Source of the DNA: Lucifuga dentata
Taxonomy: Eukaryota > Chordata > Actinopteri > Ophidiiformes > Bythitidae
Assembly (NCBI GenBank): GCA_014773175.1
Contig: VXCM01002788.1
Coordinates: 1-64,000, forward strand
Direction of reading: 5' to 3'
DNA length: 64,000 bases
In this document: positions 58,401 through 64,000 of the stretch, in pieces
How positions within the stretch are numbered: the first letter of the stretch is position 1
How the letters are laid out: each line of letters begins with the position of its first letter
Notes under the pieces: model-generated
Databases searched by the model: none
Told to the model about the DNA's origin: nothing
What the model saw: only the letters and a program-made list of their open reading frames with translations
Made by a program: the position numbers and the translations under genes

Positions 58401-58958
58401 ATGTGGATTGTATATATTGGGCTCAAACATGCACGATCAATGGTTTAGTCCTTTAAACTCTGTATCTTAGGTGTTGATATAGACACTAAAAAATTTTTCT
58501 TTGTTTTTTTAATTTTTCATACTTTTTTCTATTTTTCTGTCCAGGCGAACAAACATTTAATCAACTTCTGAAGTGAATGAGTAGGTGGATGACTGAGTGA
58601 CTGAGTGAGTAGACAAGTGGAGAATTTCCACTCCTCTGTCTCCTTGATTAGCCCAATCACTCATTCCTTATGATGCACTTGACATTTTCACAACAAGTCA
58701 TTCTGTCACTGAACAAGCGCCCCTGGTGCAAAAGTGTTAAAAATGCTCCATCTGCCCTGAGCGGAAGAGTGGAAAAGAAGTGAAAAAAAGAAAGGAAGAA
58801 AAGAGAGAGAATGACCAAGAATAATCAAGGAAAAGTGAGTGAGTGCGCGTGTGTGCATGTGAGCTGTCTCGTCACCAAGTAGCTGTCCAGTGGAGAATAA
58901 CTCACAATAACAGGTTCCTCTGAGTGGATTGCCAAGGTAACGGTTTTCTGAGTCACAT
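27711..58958 (-). CDS. atrnl1: Attractin-like protein 1, C-terminal 290 residues (9 exons, 5' part off window)
   Basis: Single-pass type I membrane protein of the attractin family, implicated with melanocortin receptor signalling and the MGRN1 ubiquitin ligase (family knowledge). Exons in transcript order: 58958-58906, 57228-57134, 56760-56682, 54297-54140, 47050-46989, 43810-43732, 35147-35040, 28945-28831, 27835-27711. All have AG/GT borders and phases that sum exactly (one leading base plus 291 codons including TGA). The protein runs CDSENRYLGNPLRGTCYY, then LLIDYQFTFSLIQEDDRHYT, an N-glycosylated juxtamembrane region, the membrane helix, the WKIKQTCWASRRRE and MASRPFA tail, and ends NRKALPPAHQGTCV. 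The tail ASALIDISQQK fits ATRNL1 better than ATRN, and synteny with gfra1 agrees. About 80% of the protein lies beyond base 64000. Confidence 0.94.
28072..28775. mobile_element. Probable MITE with GCCCCTTTCANACATG-type ends
   Basis: The left end AAGCCCCTTTCACACATGC is mirrored by TGTTTGAAAGGGGCTT at about 28761-28776. The same terminal motif bounds the element at 60608-61387. The interior is unrecognised. It lies in the last atrnl1 intron, about 55 bp from the donor of the exon at 28831-28945. Confidence 0.5.
28831..28945 (-). CDS. atrnl1: atrnl1 penultimate coding exon
   Basis: A 115-nt exon with acceptor CTCCTCAG and donor GTAACG. It encodes GVPKPVAMEPCSGGKAAVLT, then VLIRLPSGPSGLPPPGQSG, aligned with human GAPKPIAIEPCAGNRAAVLT. 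It is part of the cytoplasmic tail. Confidence 0.95.
29151..29188. repeat. GA microsatellite
   Basis: Pure (GA)n run of about 38 bases within the atrnl1 intron. Confidence 0.95.
29728..29770. repeat. GT microsatellite
   Basis: Pure (GT)n run of about 43 bases within the atrnl1 intron. Confidence 0.95.
30657..30826. mobile_element. TTAA-family MITE fragment (copy 4)
   Basis: Right-end fragment: CCAGACTGCCACTGGTTTCA, CATGCTATAAAAACC, ATTTATTGGCCTCAAGCATG, then ACCCT abutting TTAA (30827-30830). The left end is missing. Confidence 0.6.
31397..32149. mobile_element. TTAA-flanked MITE copy 5 with insertion
   Basis: TTAA (31393-31396) then AGGACCAAACTGG and CATGCTTAAGCCCAATAAAT. The right end ATTGGGCTCAAACATGCAAA leads to AGGCCCT and TTAA (32150-32153). 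Extra internal sequence, including a GA run at 31899-31920, makes it longer than the 516-bp copy. Confidence 0.75.
33396..33500. mobile_element. TTAA-family MITE copy 6 (105 bp, ends only)
   Basis: TTAA then AGGACCATACTGG; the right end is ATTGGGCTCAAACATGTGGA, then ACGGTCCT followed by TTAC. This is another ends-only copy with one degenerate flank. Confidence 0.75.
34340..34770. mobile_element. TTAA-family MITE copy 7
   Basis: Shares interior blocks (AATGTATGTCTCC, GGAGAAGACGGCTTTTAC, TTTTATGTTTTGGAAATCG) and the ATTGGGCTCAAACATGCACG right end, with TTAA at 34771-34774. A 30-33 bp unit (AGAATAAATATTGGATTTTA) is tandemly duplicated at about 34511-34568. The left end is not clear. Confidence 0.65.
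34970..35032. repeat. GT/CA microsatellite beside an atrnl1 splice donor
   Basis: An approximately 62-base pure GT run on the + strand, preceded by an N (34969) and poly-A. On the atrnl1 strand it reads CA and begins within about 8 bases of the GTGAGT donor at 35039. Confidence 0.95.
35040..35147 (-). CDS. atrnl1: atrnl1 exon with MASRPFA motif
   Basis: A 108-nt exon after ATATTGCAG and before GTGAGT. It encodes QLMRERQQMASRPFASVAVA, then LDARGEHTELLQPVVD. MASRPFA is the cytoplasmic motif shared by ATRN, ATRNL1 and MEGF8 and linked to MGRN1 binding (family knowledge). The acidic end of the exon diverges from mammals. Confidence 0.95.
37371..37445. repeat. GT/TA microsatellite with poly-T and N
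   Basis: (GT)n then (TA)n then poly-T broken by N at 37418. The N is probably an unresolved homopolymer join. Confidence 0.9.
38122..38305. mobile_element. TTAA-family MITE fragment (copy 8)
   Basis: Right half of the element: TTGATTTTAATAGCATACTG, CTGACAGTCTGGAAGGTAGG, ATTGGGCTTAAACATGCAAA, ending ATCCT before TTAC. Confidence 0.7.
38670..38930. repeat. Dispersed repeat family B, copy 1
   Basis: Shares CTGTGCACATTGAGTGAAA, CCTCTCAAAAAG, a GTGGGTGTGTC segment and GTTCAGGACC with copies at 44335-44530 and 50905-51125. Superfamily unknown. Confidence 0.6.
43732..43810 (-). CDS. atrnl1: atrnl1 exon: end of membrane helix and start of cytoplasmic tail
   Basis: A 79-nt exon after TTTTTTGCCAG and before GTAAGT. 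It encodes CFLSLLLVAAVVWKIKQTCW then ASRRRE. The hydrophobic half completes the transmembrane helix begun in the preceding exon, followed by a basic stop-transfer segment. Confidence 0.95.
44335..44530. repeat. Dispersed repeat family B, copy 2
   Basis: Contains GCAGCACCGCTGTGCACACT, GAGTGAAACTGG, CTCTTTAAAGGCCTCTC and an AAGTAAAGGACTT segment. These align with 38670-38930 and 50905-51125. Confidence 0.6.
46145..46173. repeat. ATT trinucleotide microsatellite
   Basis: Run of about nine ATT/TTA units in an atrnl1 intron. Confidence 0.95.
46989..47050 (-). CDS. atrnl1: atrnl1 exon: juxtamembrane segment and start of membrane helix
   Basis: A 62-nt exon after CTCATACAG and before GTAAGA. It encodes IAFSQHNSIMDLVQFFVTFF and shares a Ser codon with the next exon. 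Apart from one or two residues it equals human ATRNL1. Confidence 0.95.
47131..49950. mobile_element. DNA transposon with CTCGAGTATAAGCC-type ends, nested
   Basis: The left end GATATAATCGAGCATAAGCC is matched by the right end GGCTTATACTCGAGTATATA in reverse complement. ACTGACCCCCTGAT and GCTGACCCCCCGAT blocks are further in on each side. It lies about 80 bp upstream of the atrnl1 exon at 46989-47050. No transposase frame was recognised, so it is non-autonomous. Its right end is duplicated around N at 49891, and a second MITE sits inside (48342-48635). Confidence 0.55.
48342..48635. mobile_element. MITE with about 50-bp inverted ends, nested
   Basis: The left end AACTGAGGTTATGCATATAA is mirrored by TTATATGCATAACCTCCAGT at the right end. 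Pairing continues inward (GAGGGAAACGAGGTATAAC against GTTGTACCTTGTTTCTCTCC). The 132-codon open frame across it is incidental. The family was not identified. Confidence 0.7.
49825..49957. repeat. Exact 66-bp duplication around a single N (assembly join)
   Basis: 49825-49890 equals 49892-49957 with N at 49891 between. This is the same signature as at 1924 and 3438. Confidence 0.92.
50125..50539. mobile_element. pogo/Tigger-like non-autonomous element
   Basis: CAGGCAGTCCCCGACTTATG follows TA (50123-50124). The right end, read in reverse, is CATGTAGTCCCTGGGTTACG beside TA. Internal GACTTACGAACAA and ACTTACGAACAAATCCGAC repeats recall Tigger-type elements. TA target sites and CAG termini support the Tc1/mariner-pogo group. 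It is 415 bp with no transposase. Confidence 0.65.
50905..51125. repeat. Dispersed repeat family B, copy 3
   Basis: GCAGCACCACTCTGCACACT, TGCCTCTTTAAGGCCCCTCT, the TATACACTGTGGGTGTGTCT segment and CAGATGTTACATG match the copies at 38670 and 44335. Confidence 0.6.
51126..54139 (-). other. atrnl1: Right part of the atrnl1 intron preceding the membrane-helix exon
   Basis: No exon recognised. It has a poly-T with N at 53383 and a C-run at about 53209-53217. The 132-codon minus-strand frame at 52880-53278 resembles no known protein. Confidence 0.5.
54140..54297 (-). CDS. atrnl1: atrnl1 exon: juxtamembrane ectodomain
   Basis: A 158-nt exon after CCTGACAG and before GTAAGA. It encodes GTISGEEVPIVSKTNIKEYR, DSFSCEKFTFRSNPNITFYV and YVSNFSWPIKIQ. 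Two N-glycosylation sequons (NIT, NFS) are present. It is nearly the human ATRNL1 sequence. Confidence 0.95.
54838..55297. mobile_element. TTAA-family MITE copy 9 (truncated)
   Basis: Contains GTTATTTTGCTAAACCCCCT, GCCACACCCATCTTAAAATT, TATATTCCCTGGCGGAG, TTGATTTTAATGGCATACTG and AGGTTGCATAAATTGG, all matching the 57937 copy. Both ends are degraded. Confidence 0.65.
55745..55819. other. 75-base assembly gap inside a G tract
   Basis: A run of N from 55745 to 55819 with G runs on both sides, in an atrnl1 intron. Size and content are unknown; the flanks suggest an unsequenceable poly-G or G-rich repeat. Confidence 0.98.
56100..56571. mobile_element. TTAA-family MITE copy 10 (3' truncated)
   Basis: Begins GGACCATACCAGTGATAGTG and GCATGTTTGAGCCCAATATA. 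It continues through TGCTATAAAAATCACC and GGAGAAGATGGCTTTTACC, and stops at TTTTGAAAGATGA about 110 bp before an atrnl1 exon acceptor. Confidence 0.75.
56682..56760 (-). CDS. atrnl1: atrnl1 exon: glycosylated ectodomain segment
   Basis: A 79-nt exon after CCCTTCAAAG and before GTGGGT. It encodes ANKNLDMSINASNNFNLNIT then WSVGST, with NAS and NIT sequons. Human ATRNL1 reads SNKNLDISINASNNFNLNIT. Confidence 0.95.
57134..57228 (-). CDS. atrnl1: atrnl1 exon: post-EGF ectodomain
   Basis: A 95-nt exon after CCTCACTAG and before GTAAGT. It encodes NLLIDYQFTFSLIQEDDRHY then TAINFMASPEQ, close to human SLLIDYQFTFSLLQEDDRHH. Confidence 0.95.
57937..58452. mobile_element. TTAA-flanked MITE, most complete copy (516 bp)
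   Basis: Flanked by TTAA at 57933-57936 and 58453-58456. The left terminus AGGACCATACCGGCGATCAT and right terminus (reverse) AGGACTAAACCATTGATCGT extend into a shared GCATGTTTGAGCCCAATATA block and an ACTGACAACCATT block. This gives inverted ends of about 75 bp. There is no open frame. TTAA target sites suggest piggyBac-related mobilisation, though the termini do not begin with the usual CCC. Confidence 0.8.
58906..58958 (-). CDS. atrnl1: atrnl1 exon: end of EGF-like region (first atrnl1 exon in window)
   Basis: A 53-nt exon after TGCTGCAG and before GTGAGT. It encodes CDSENRYLGNPLRGTCY, the last cysteine loop of the laminin-EGF-type region (human CDSENRYVGNPLRGTCYY). Its first base completes a codon from an exon not found in this window. 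Confidence 0.94.
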
Positions 58959-59632
58959 CTGCAGCAGAGAAAACAGAGAGGAGAGAAGAAGATGAAGAAG
59001 AGTGCGAACAGATCGAGAGCGAGAACCTCTTATCAGGAGTGCTGTAAGCCGAGTGCCAGCGCATTAGCTGTTGGCGCCTCATCAAGTCTCCTGCTTCTGA
59101 CAAAGATGAAATAATCTGATATTCTGTTAAAGTTAATTAGAGTTTGTGATTGTGTTTATCAAACCAACACAGTGACATGCAAACTTTATATACCACCTGA
59201 TCACAGTAATGAACTTAATTTAAGCCCTCAAATCCTCAGGGTAAACAACGTGAACTATGTGGATTAATTCTTAATTCATCAAGGGAAATGCAGAATCCCA
59301 AAAAGAAATAAATCTAATTACAAATAATTGCCAGTCAAGGAGAATCATTTTTAAAGGATGAATCAGATTTCAAAGACATATTTTTAATGAGCGAGGAATG
59401 CAAAGGTCAAATCACACTAAAGAAAACCCAGGGCTAACCTCGTTTCAGATTTGTAAGACCTCTTTGATTTGTTTGCTCTTTCCCAAAAGGTCGAGCATAA
59501 CTCTGCTGTGGAGTTGACTTAAAACCTAGACTAAAGGTGGAGATGTCATCATTAACAAAAACAAGTATGAAAGTGAAAATTACTCGATAAAATCAACTTA
59601 AATGTCAAACACCATGTTGCAGGAAAACTTAA

Positions 59633-59971
59633 AGGACCATACCAGTGGTTTTTGTATGTTTGAGTGAAGTAACTACACAGAAGAAAATGTATGTCTCTGT
59701 AAAGAAATATAGTCTCAGGAAAAGACTTTTACCGAGAAATTAAAATGGCCATGCCTTCTACAATCATGTGTAAGTGTTAGCAGGTGAAACATTAAATTTT
59801 AAGGTGGGTGTATCATCTGACTATCTGATTTTAAAACACTAGGGGACTTGGCTAAATAACACGAAAACTAAAATACAATTATACAGTTTAGAAAATGGTT
59901 GGAAGTAACATAATGTCTTTGCAAAGTAGTATTTATTGGGCTCAAACACACAAAATCACAGGTATGATCCT
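59633..59971. mobile_element. TTAA-flanked MITE copy 12 (339 bp)
   Basis: TTAA (59629-59632), AGGACCATACCAGTGG, then interior blocks, ATTGGGCTCAAACACACAAA and ATGATCCT with TTAA (59972-59975). It lacks part of the left interior seen in the 516-bp copy. Confidence 0.78.
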
Positions 59972-60233
59972 TTAACGCAAAGTGTAAATGAAAGTCCTGC
60001 CATCCTCCAGCATTATCCAGATAACATATGTGGATACTGAGATTACAGTTTATTGTAAACAATTAACAAATAACAATTTAAAGATTTAACTAAAGTTTAT
60101 ATAATCATGAGAACAGAAGTTCCAGAATATGGAAATCTCACACATTTTCACACATCGTTGCATCAATAGCTTGGCGCTTGACTTGATGAATAATAAATAA
60201 ATCGGTAACATACAAAAGGTGCCATTCACTTTT

Positions 60234-60234
<1 letters not shown>

Positions 60235-60280
<46 letters not shown>

Positions 60281-60288
60281 TGTGTGTA
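60235..60288. repeat. GA/GT compound microsatellite
   Basis: A (GA)n run of about 44 bases passes into a short GT run. Confidence 0.95.
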
Positions 60289-60607
60289 TTTAGTCACGCT
60301 CATGACTTTCCAGATGCCCATGATGAGGAAGGACATATGGCAGTGTTCACTCAGATGCAGTGTGTTTTTTTTATCTCTTTTTTTAATGCATCCTGCTGTT
60401 CTCTACGTCCGTCTCTTTCCACAAAAACAATCTCTCAAATACTTAACTGTGCTGCACTTCACTCTGAACTGATTTGCCGTCAGTCTGTTGCACATTACCA
60501 GATAAAAGTGGTGAGTAATAATGCAGAGATACACTAGAACTGTACAGTTAGTCAAAAGGGAAACATGAAAATAACGTTTTAAAACCTGACATAGCTATAT
60601 TACTATA

Positions 60608-61387
60608 GCTGCTTTCAGACATGTGCCCCATTCTGTTAATTTGCTGGCAATTTTACACCTCAGCATCATGTTTGAAAAGGATCCCAAGTCACTTTTCTGT
60701 AAGGTACCAATGGAAATGTTACTAGGTGGGACCTCATAACATTTGCATAACACTTCCTTCAGTGCAAGTGTGAATAAATGCAGTCACATGACCAGAAAAG
60801 GCACACACAAGACAGGAAGTTTCAGTTTGAAATGGATCCTTGCACTTTCATTCTTCTGAAACAGAAACAGTTGAACATCTTTTCAAACATTTTGGAAAGA
60901 GGTGCACAACCAAGTATGTTTTAAAATCAAAAATGTTCCCTTTTTACACATTATGACAGTTTTTCAAAAGTCGTCTGCATTTGCTCAGCCTTACAACCTG
61001 ATCATTTTATTGGGTAAATATCATGTTCATATTTGCAATCAGTCAAACAAGTGTCCCTCTTTTAATATGTATTTGCTTGAATTTGTTAAATACTTTCAAA
61101 GTTTCAAATTTATATTTTAGATGAATATTAAGCCAAAAATTTTTCTATGAATATGTCAAAATGTCTTTTATTTTAAAAGGCATGCACAAGACTGCAGTGT
61201 TTTGATGTTAGACATTTTTGTGTGTAGTGTTGTGTGTAACTTCCTGCGTGAGAATTACGCCTCTATCCATAAAGATCCTAGCATGTTTGAGTAATGCCTT
61301 TATGGCACTTTGCCCAAAAGAGACCAATGTTTGAATGGCCAAAAGAGCCATGTCAGCAATTTAACAGAGTCCATGTCTGAAAGGGGC
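60608..61387. mobile_element. Probable MITE with CTTTCAGACATG inverted ends
   Basis: The left end GCTGCTTTCAGACATG is mirrored by CATGTCTGAAAGGGGC at 61372-61387. About 780 bp, no transposase frame. Same terminal type as 28072-28775. The ends resemble those of abundant fish MITEs; superfamily not assigned. Confidence 0.55.
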
Positions 61388-61532
61388 TTTTGATTTTGCT
61401 TAATACCTCATTTATTTTACACACTGAACCACTTAAACATCAGAATGTGAACATCAGCGACAGCGCCACAGTCACAGACAGGATCATGAATTAAGCAGCG
61501 AATGGAGGGCAAAAGCAAAGCAGCTGAGAGGC

Positions 61533-61735
61533 ATGAATGCCACTGAGGAGGAGGTGGCTGTTAATGATCATAGAGTGAATGAGGATGACTTGGTTTCTAA
61601 AAATAATTTGACATCGGTTGAGACAGGCATTATCATCAACAGTCTGACGTTAGCACCAACATTTGTTCCAGTGCAACCAACCTGTACCAACACCTTAAAC
61701 ACATTAAGAAATATTTTGAGAATCCAGTAAAAAAA
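61533..61735 (+). pseudogene. Decayed hAT-superfamily transposase fragment (BED zinc finger region)
   Basis: One frame from 61533 reads LVSKNNLTSV, which matches the LVPKKN-TSV lead-in of BED-finger hAT transposases. After a frameshift and loss of the WFGF segment, a second frame (about 61660-61735) reads SSATNLYQHLKHIKKYFENP, the C-terminal half of the BED finger (TTNLYQHLK-xH). No catalytic RNase H-like domain follows. This is a short dead relic, recognised by motif only. Confidence 0.55.
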
Positions 61736-62624
61736 ACACAAGATCGGAGTTGGAAAAATGTCAACCTCAGCTCCTGTTCTACACTTATTAGAACTCACAC
61801 AGCAGACATAGCACCAACTTTTAACAAAATTGTGATTTTAGCAGAATCATGATTTGATTCCCAATCAAATCTCACAAGCTTACACATACGCAGACCCTCA
61901 GATTCCCAGAATCACACAGGATATTCAGATTCTATTAGTGGTTTCAAGTCCCAACTAAAACCTCACAGGCTAACGTTAACCAGAATTCTACATTCTATTG
62001 CTTTTGCTTCCCAATTGAAACCTCACTAGCACAGACCAGAATCCCACACGGAAGTCACAATTTGGAGAGGAAGAACTTCACTTGTCACCAGCAGGATTTA
62101 TGAGCGACTCAAGGAGTGTTTAAAGGAGACACACAGCTGCACATACAGATTTTATGCATGTGTGCTTCTTTGACAATATTGTTTTGCTTGATCAACAAGA
62201 ATTTTGAAGTGATATCTCAGCAGCAAATCCTGAAGGACGAGGTGAGATGAGCGATCTGGAGGGGGCAGGCCGGTGATCTGGGAGGAGCCAGCTCAGCTGC
62301 TCACGTGGCTAATGTAAAACGAGCAAGGACACGTTAGAGCACTCGGACAAATGCCACCACGGGCTTTTGAACTTTACAGAACCTCAGTCCTACGGCATTT
62401 CAGCTGTTTGCCATTTTCAGATGGTAGAACACACACACAACAAACGCACACCCATCGTGAAGTATATAATGCAACTCCCCACTCTGTATCTTAATTTAAT
62501 CTACACCTGCACGCATGCATGCACGCATCTGAACTGCAGGCAATCCCTGCACTCTATCTTAATTTGATCTACACTTTACTTGAACCTTTGTCTGTGTTTG
62601 TGGTTTAACAGGCAAAACACACAC

Positions 62625-62626
<2 letters not shown>

Positions 62627-62690
<64 letters not shown>
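62627..62690. repeat. GA microsatellite
   Basis: Interrupted (GA)n run of about 64 bases. Confidence 0.95.
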
Positions 62691-62691
<1 letters not shown>

Positions 62692-62750
62692 CAATACAAA
62701 TGTGCTCTGAACCTATACAATGTCCTTCACACATATGCAAGCAAGTGCAA

Positions 62751-62776
62751 ACACACACACACACACACACACACAT
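62751..62776. repeat. CA microsatellite
   Basis: Pure (CA)n run of about 26 bases. Confidence 0.95.
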
Positions 62777-64000
62777 GACAAACAGAATAATGTATGCATC
62801 ATCAAAATGATTACGATAATAAGAAAAACATTTCCCTCACCGCTCATTTGGCTCGTCGCCGTCATGCAGCGGATGCCTCATGGATTTTTTTCTAAACAGT
62901 TCTGCTCCTTCACTTTCTTACTTCAGCTATTATTCTCAGGTTTTCAAAGCATTGGTGGTTATGCTGTATGTACAGTATGTATGTATGTTCATGCCTGCTT
63001 GCAGTGACGTACACATCATTGCAAATACTAAGTGCCCTTGTTGGGGTCTTTGTTTAGGGTTACTGCATGAGATGTTCTAGGCAATTGGCTGTCAGGGGTT
63101 GAGGAGGAATTGATTACATGTAATGAGACACCAGAAATTACATTACAAAAAAGGTTCAGAAAAGACCTCACCCCACCCATTACTCCAACGCTACACACAC
63201 CAATTAGATTTCACTTGAAAAAAGAGATATTTGATAACTCCAATATGTAGAAATGTGAAAACACAGCTTGATTTGGTAATTATAGGCACTAATGTGACTT
63301 TACACCCACTGAAATACTGGTTGTTGATTATGAGGACACTAATCAAATTACAGTTGGATTTATATTGTGGTGTCTTATGTTGCTGTCGAAAATTTAAGAT
63401 GATAATCAGTAACAGGCTGAATCTTCCCAACCCTGGCTTCATAGTGATATAGGAGGATCTGTCCTCTAAATGGCTGATGCTGATTGGCCTGCTGGTGTCT
63501 GGTCCTATTCTGAGTCTCTGGTCTGATTTTGTGGGGTAGTAAATGAGTCGTTTGCATCAACTGTTAACCACCTGCTATGTGTGCATCGCTCTGCGTTATA
63601 CAGCAATGCATTCCATCTGCTGTTGGAGATAAATGTGACATTTTCTTATTAGTGCAAGATGTTATTTATTTACTCTAAACTTGACAGGAAGCATTGAGGA
63701 TTCGATGAATTCTCTGTATCTGTGATCCTCCCTCTTTTATTTAGTATTTGCCAAATTTCTTGTTTCTCATCATGTGTTTCTATCAAAGGTTTTTTTTTTT
63801 TTTTTTACACTAAAATGCTTTAAAGAAAGAGATAAAGCTACAACATAATTTATCTTGGATTTTCCACTGATTCAAATGAGTTTTTGAGGTCATAACTTCT
63901 GATTCAGTTTCAGGTCTGTACTGAATCAGTCTGACCTGACTAAAGTCTGACTTAACTCAAAAGGCCAAACCAAAGTGGTCAATCCGTAATGCGTGACCAT

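Larger units (their letters stand above)
58959..64000 (-). other. atrnl1: atrnl1 intron running off the window
   Basis: I looked for the preceding EGF-type exon (cysteine-rich, ending two bases into a codon) and did not find it. The stretch carries a TTAA-family copy (59633-59971), a MITE (60608-61387), a hAT transposase fragment (61533-61735), and GA/GT/CA microsatellites at 60235-60288, 62627-62690 and 62751-62776. Confidence 0.6.

Noticed and set aside
27711..58958. Assignment to attractin (atrn) rather than atrnl1
   Set aside because: The C-terminal ASALIDISQQK and WKIKQTCWASRRRE strings and linkage to gfra1 fit ATRNL1. ATRN has a different tail (IKQSCW, VDISQQMP).
58959..64000. Further upstream atrnl1 exons
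   Set aside because: I looked for a cysteine-rich EGF-type exon with the required phase on the minus strand and found none. The GC-richer patches near 61450 and 62850 do not translate to attractin-like sequence.
1..64000. CRISPR arrays, operons, tRNA or rRNA genes
   Set aside because: The repeats seen are microsatellites or inverted-repeat transposons, the genes are spliced, and no tRNA-like cloverleaf or rRNA motif was recognised.

Overview
This window is vertebrate nuclear DNA, most likely from a teleost fish. Two multi-exon genes with canonical GT-AG introns sit in an AT-rich background full of microsatellites, homopolymer runs and short inverted-repeat transposons. There are no bacterial features, CRISPR arrays or recognisable tRNA/rRNA genes. 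The species was not identified.

The left third (about 2.3-21 kb) holds a complete gfra1-like gene (GDNF family receptor alpha-1) on the + strand. It has ten coding exons between 2927 and 19438. With one assembly duplication removed from exon 2, the exons join in frame into 1425 nt, or 474 residues: signal peptide, three cysteine-rich domains, a linker and a hydrophobic GPI-type C-terminus. A GC-richer promoter with overlapping CRE and EGR1-type sites lies about 0.6 kb upstream of the ATG.

The right part (27.7-59 kb) holds the last nine coding exons of an atrnl1-like gene (attractin-like 1) on the - strand. They encode the C-terminal 290 residues: the end of an EGF-like region, the juxtamembrane ectodomain, the single transmembrane helix and the cytoplasmic tail with its MASRPFA motif. 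The 5' part of the gene lies beyond base 64000. The two genes converge tail-to-tail, as ATRNL1 and GFRA1 do on human chromosome 10, so this is a conserved synteny block.

The 19.4-27.7 kb interval and the atrnl1 introns are loaded with mobile DNA. A TTAA-flanked miniature element family has about a dozen copies between 21.7 and 60 kb. There is also a 2.8 kb element with tataCTCGAGtata-type ends that carries a nested MITE, a pogo/Tigger-like element, two elements with CCCCTTTCAGACATG-type ends, a decayed hAT transposase fragment, and a further three-copy repeat.

Several single-N positions are assembly joins. Three of them separate exact 62-66 bp duplications, and one breaks gfra1 exon 2. No novel multi-gene system was found. 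The points most worth checking are the TTAA element family, the CA repeat touching the splice donor of the MASRPFA exon, the foldback elements and the assembly-induced frameshift.
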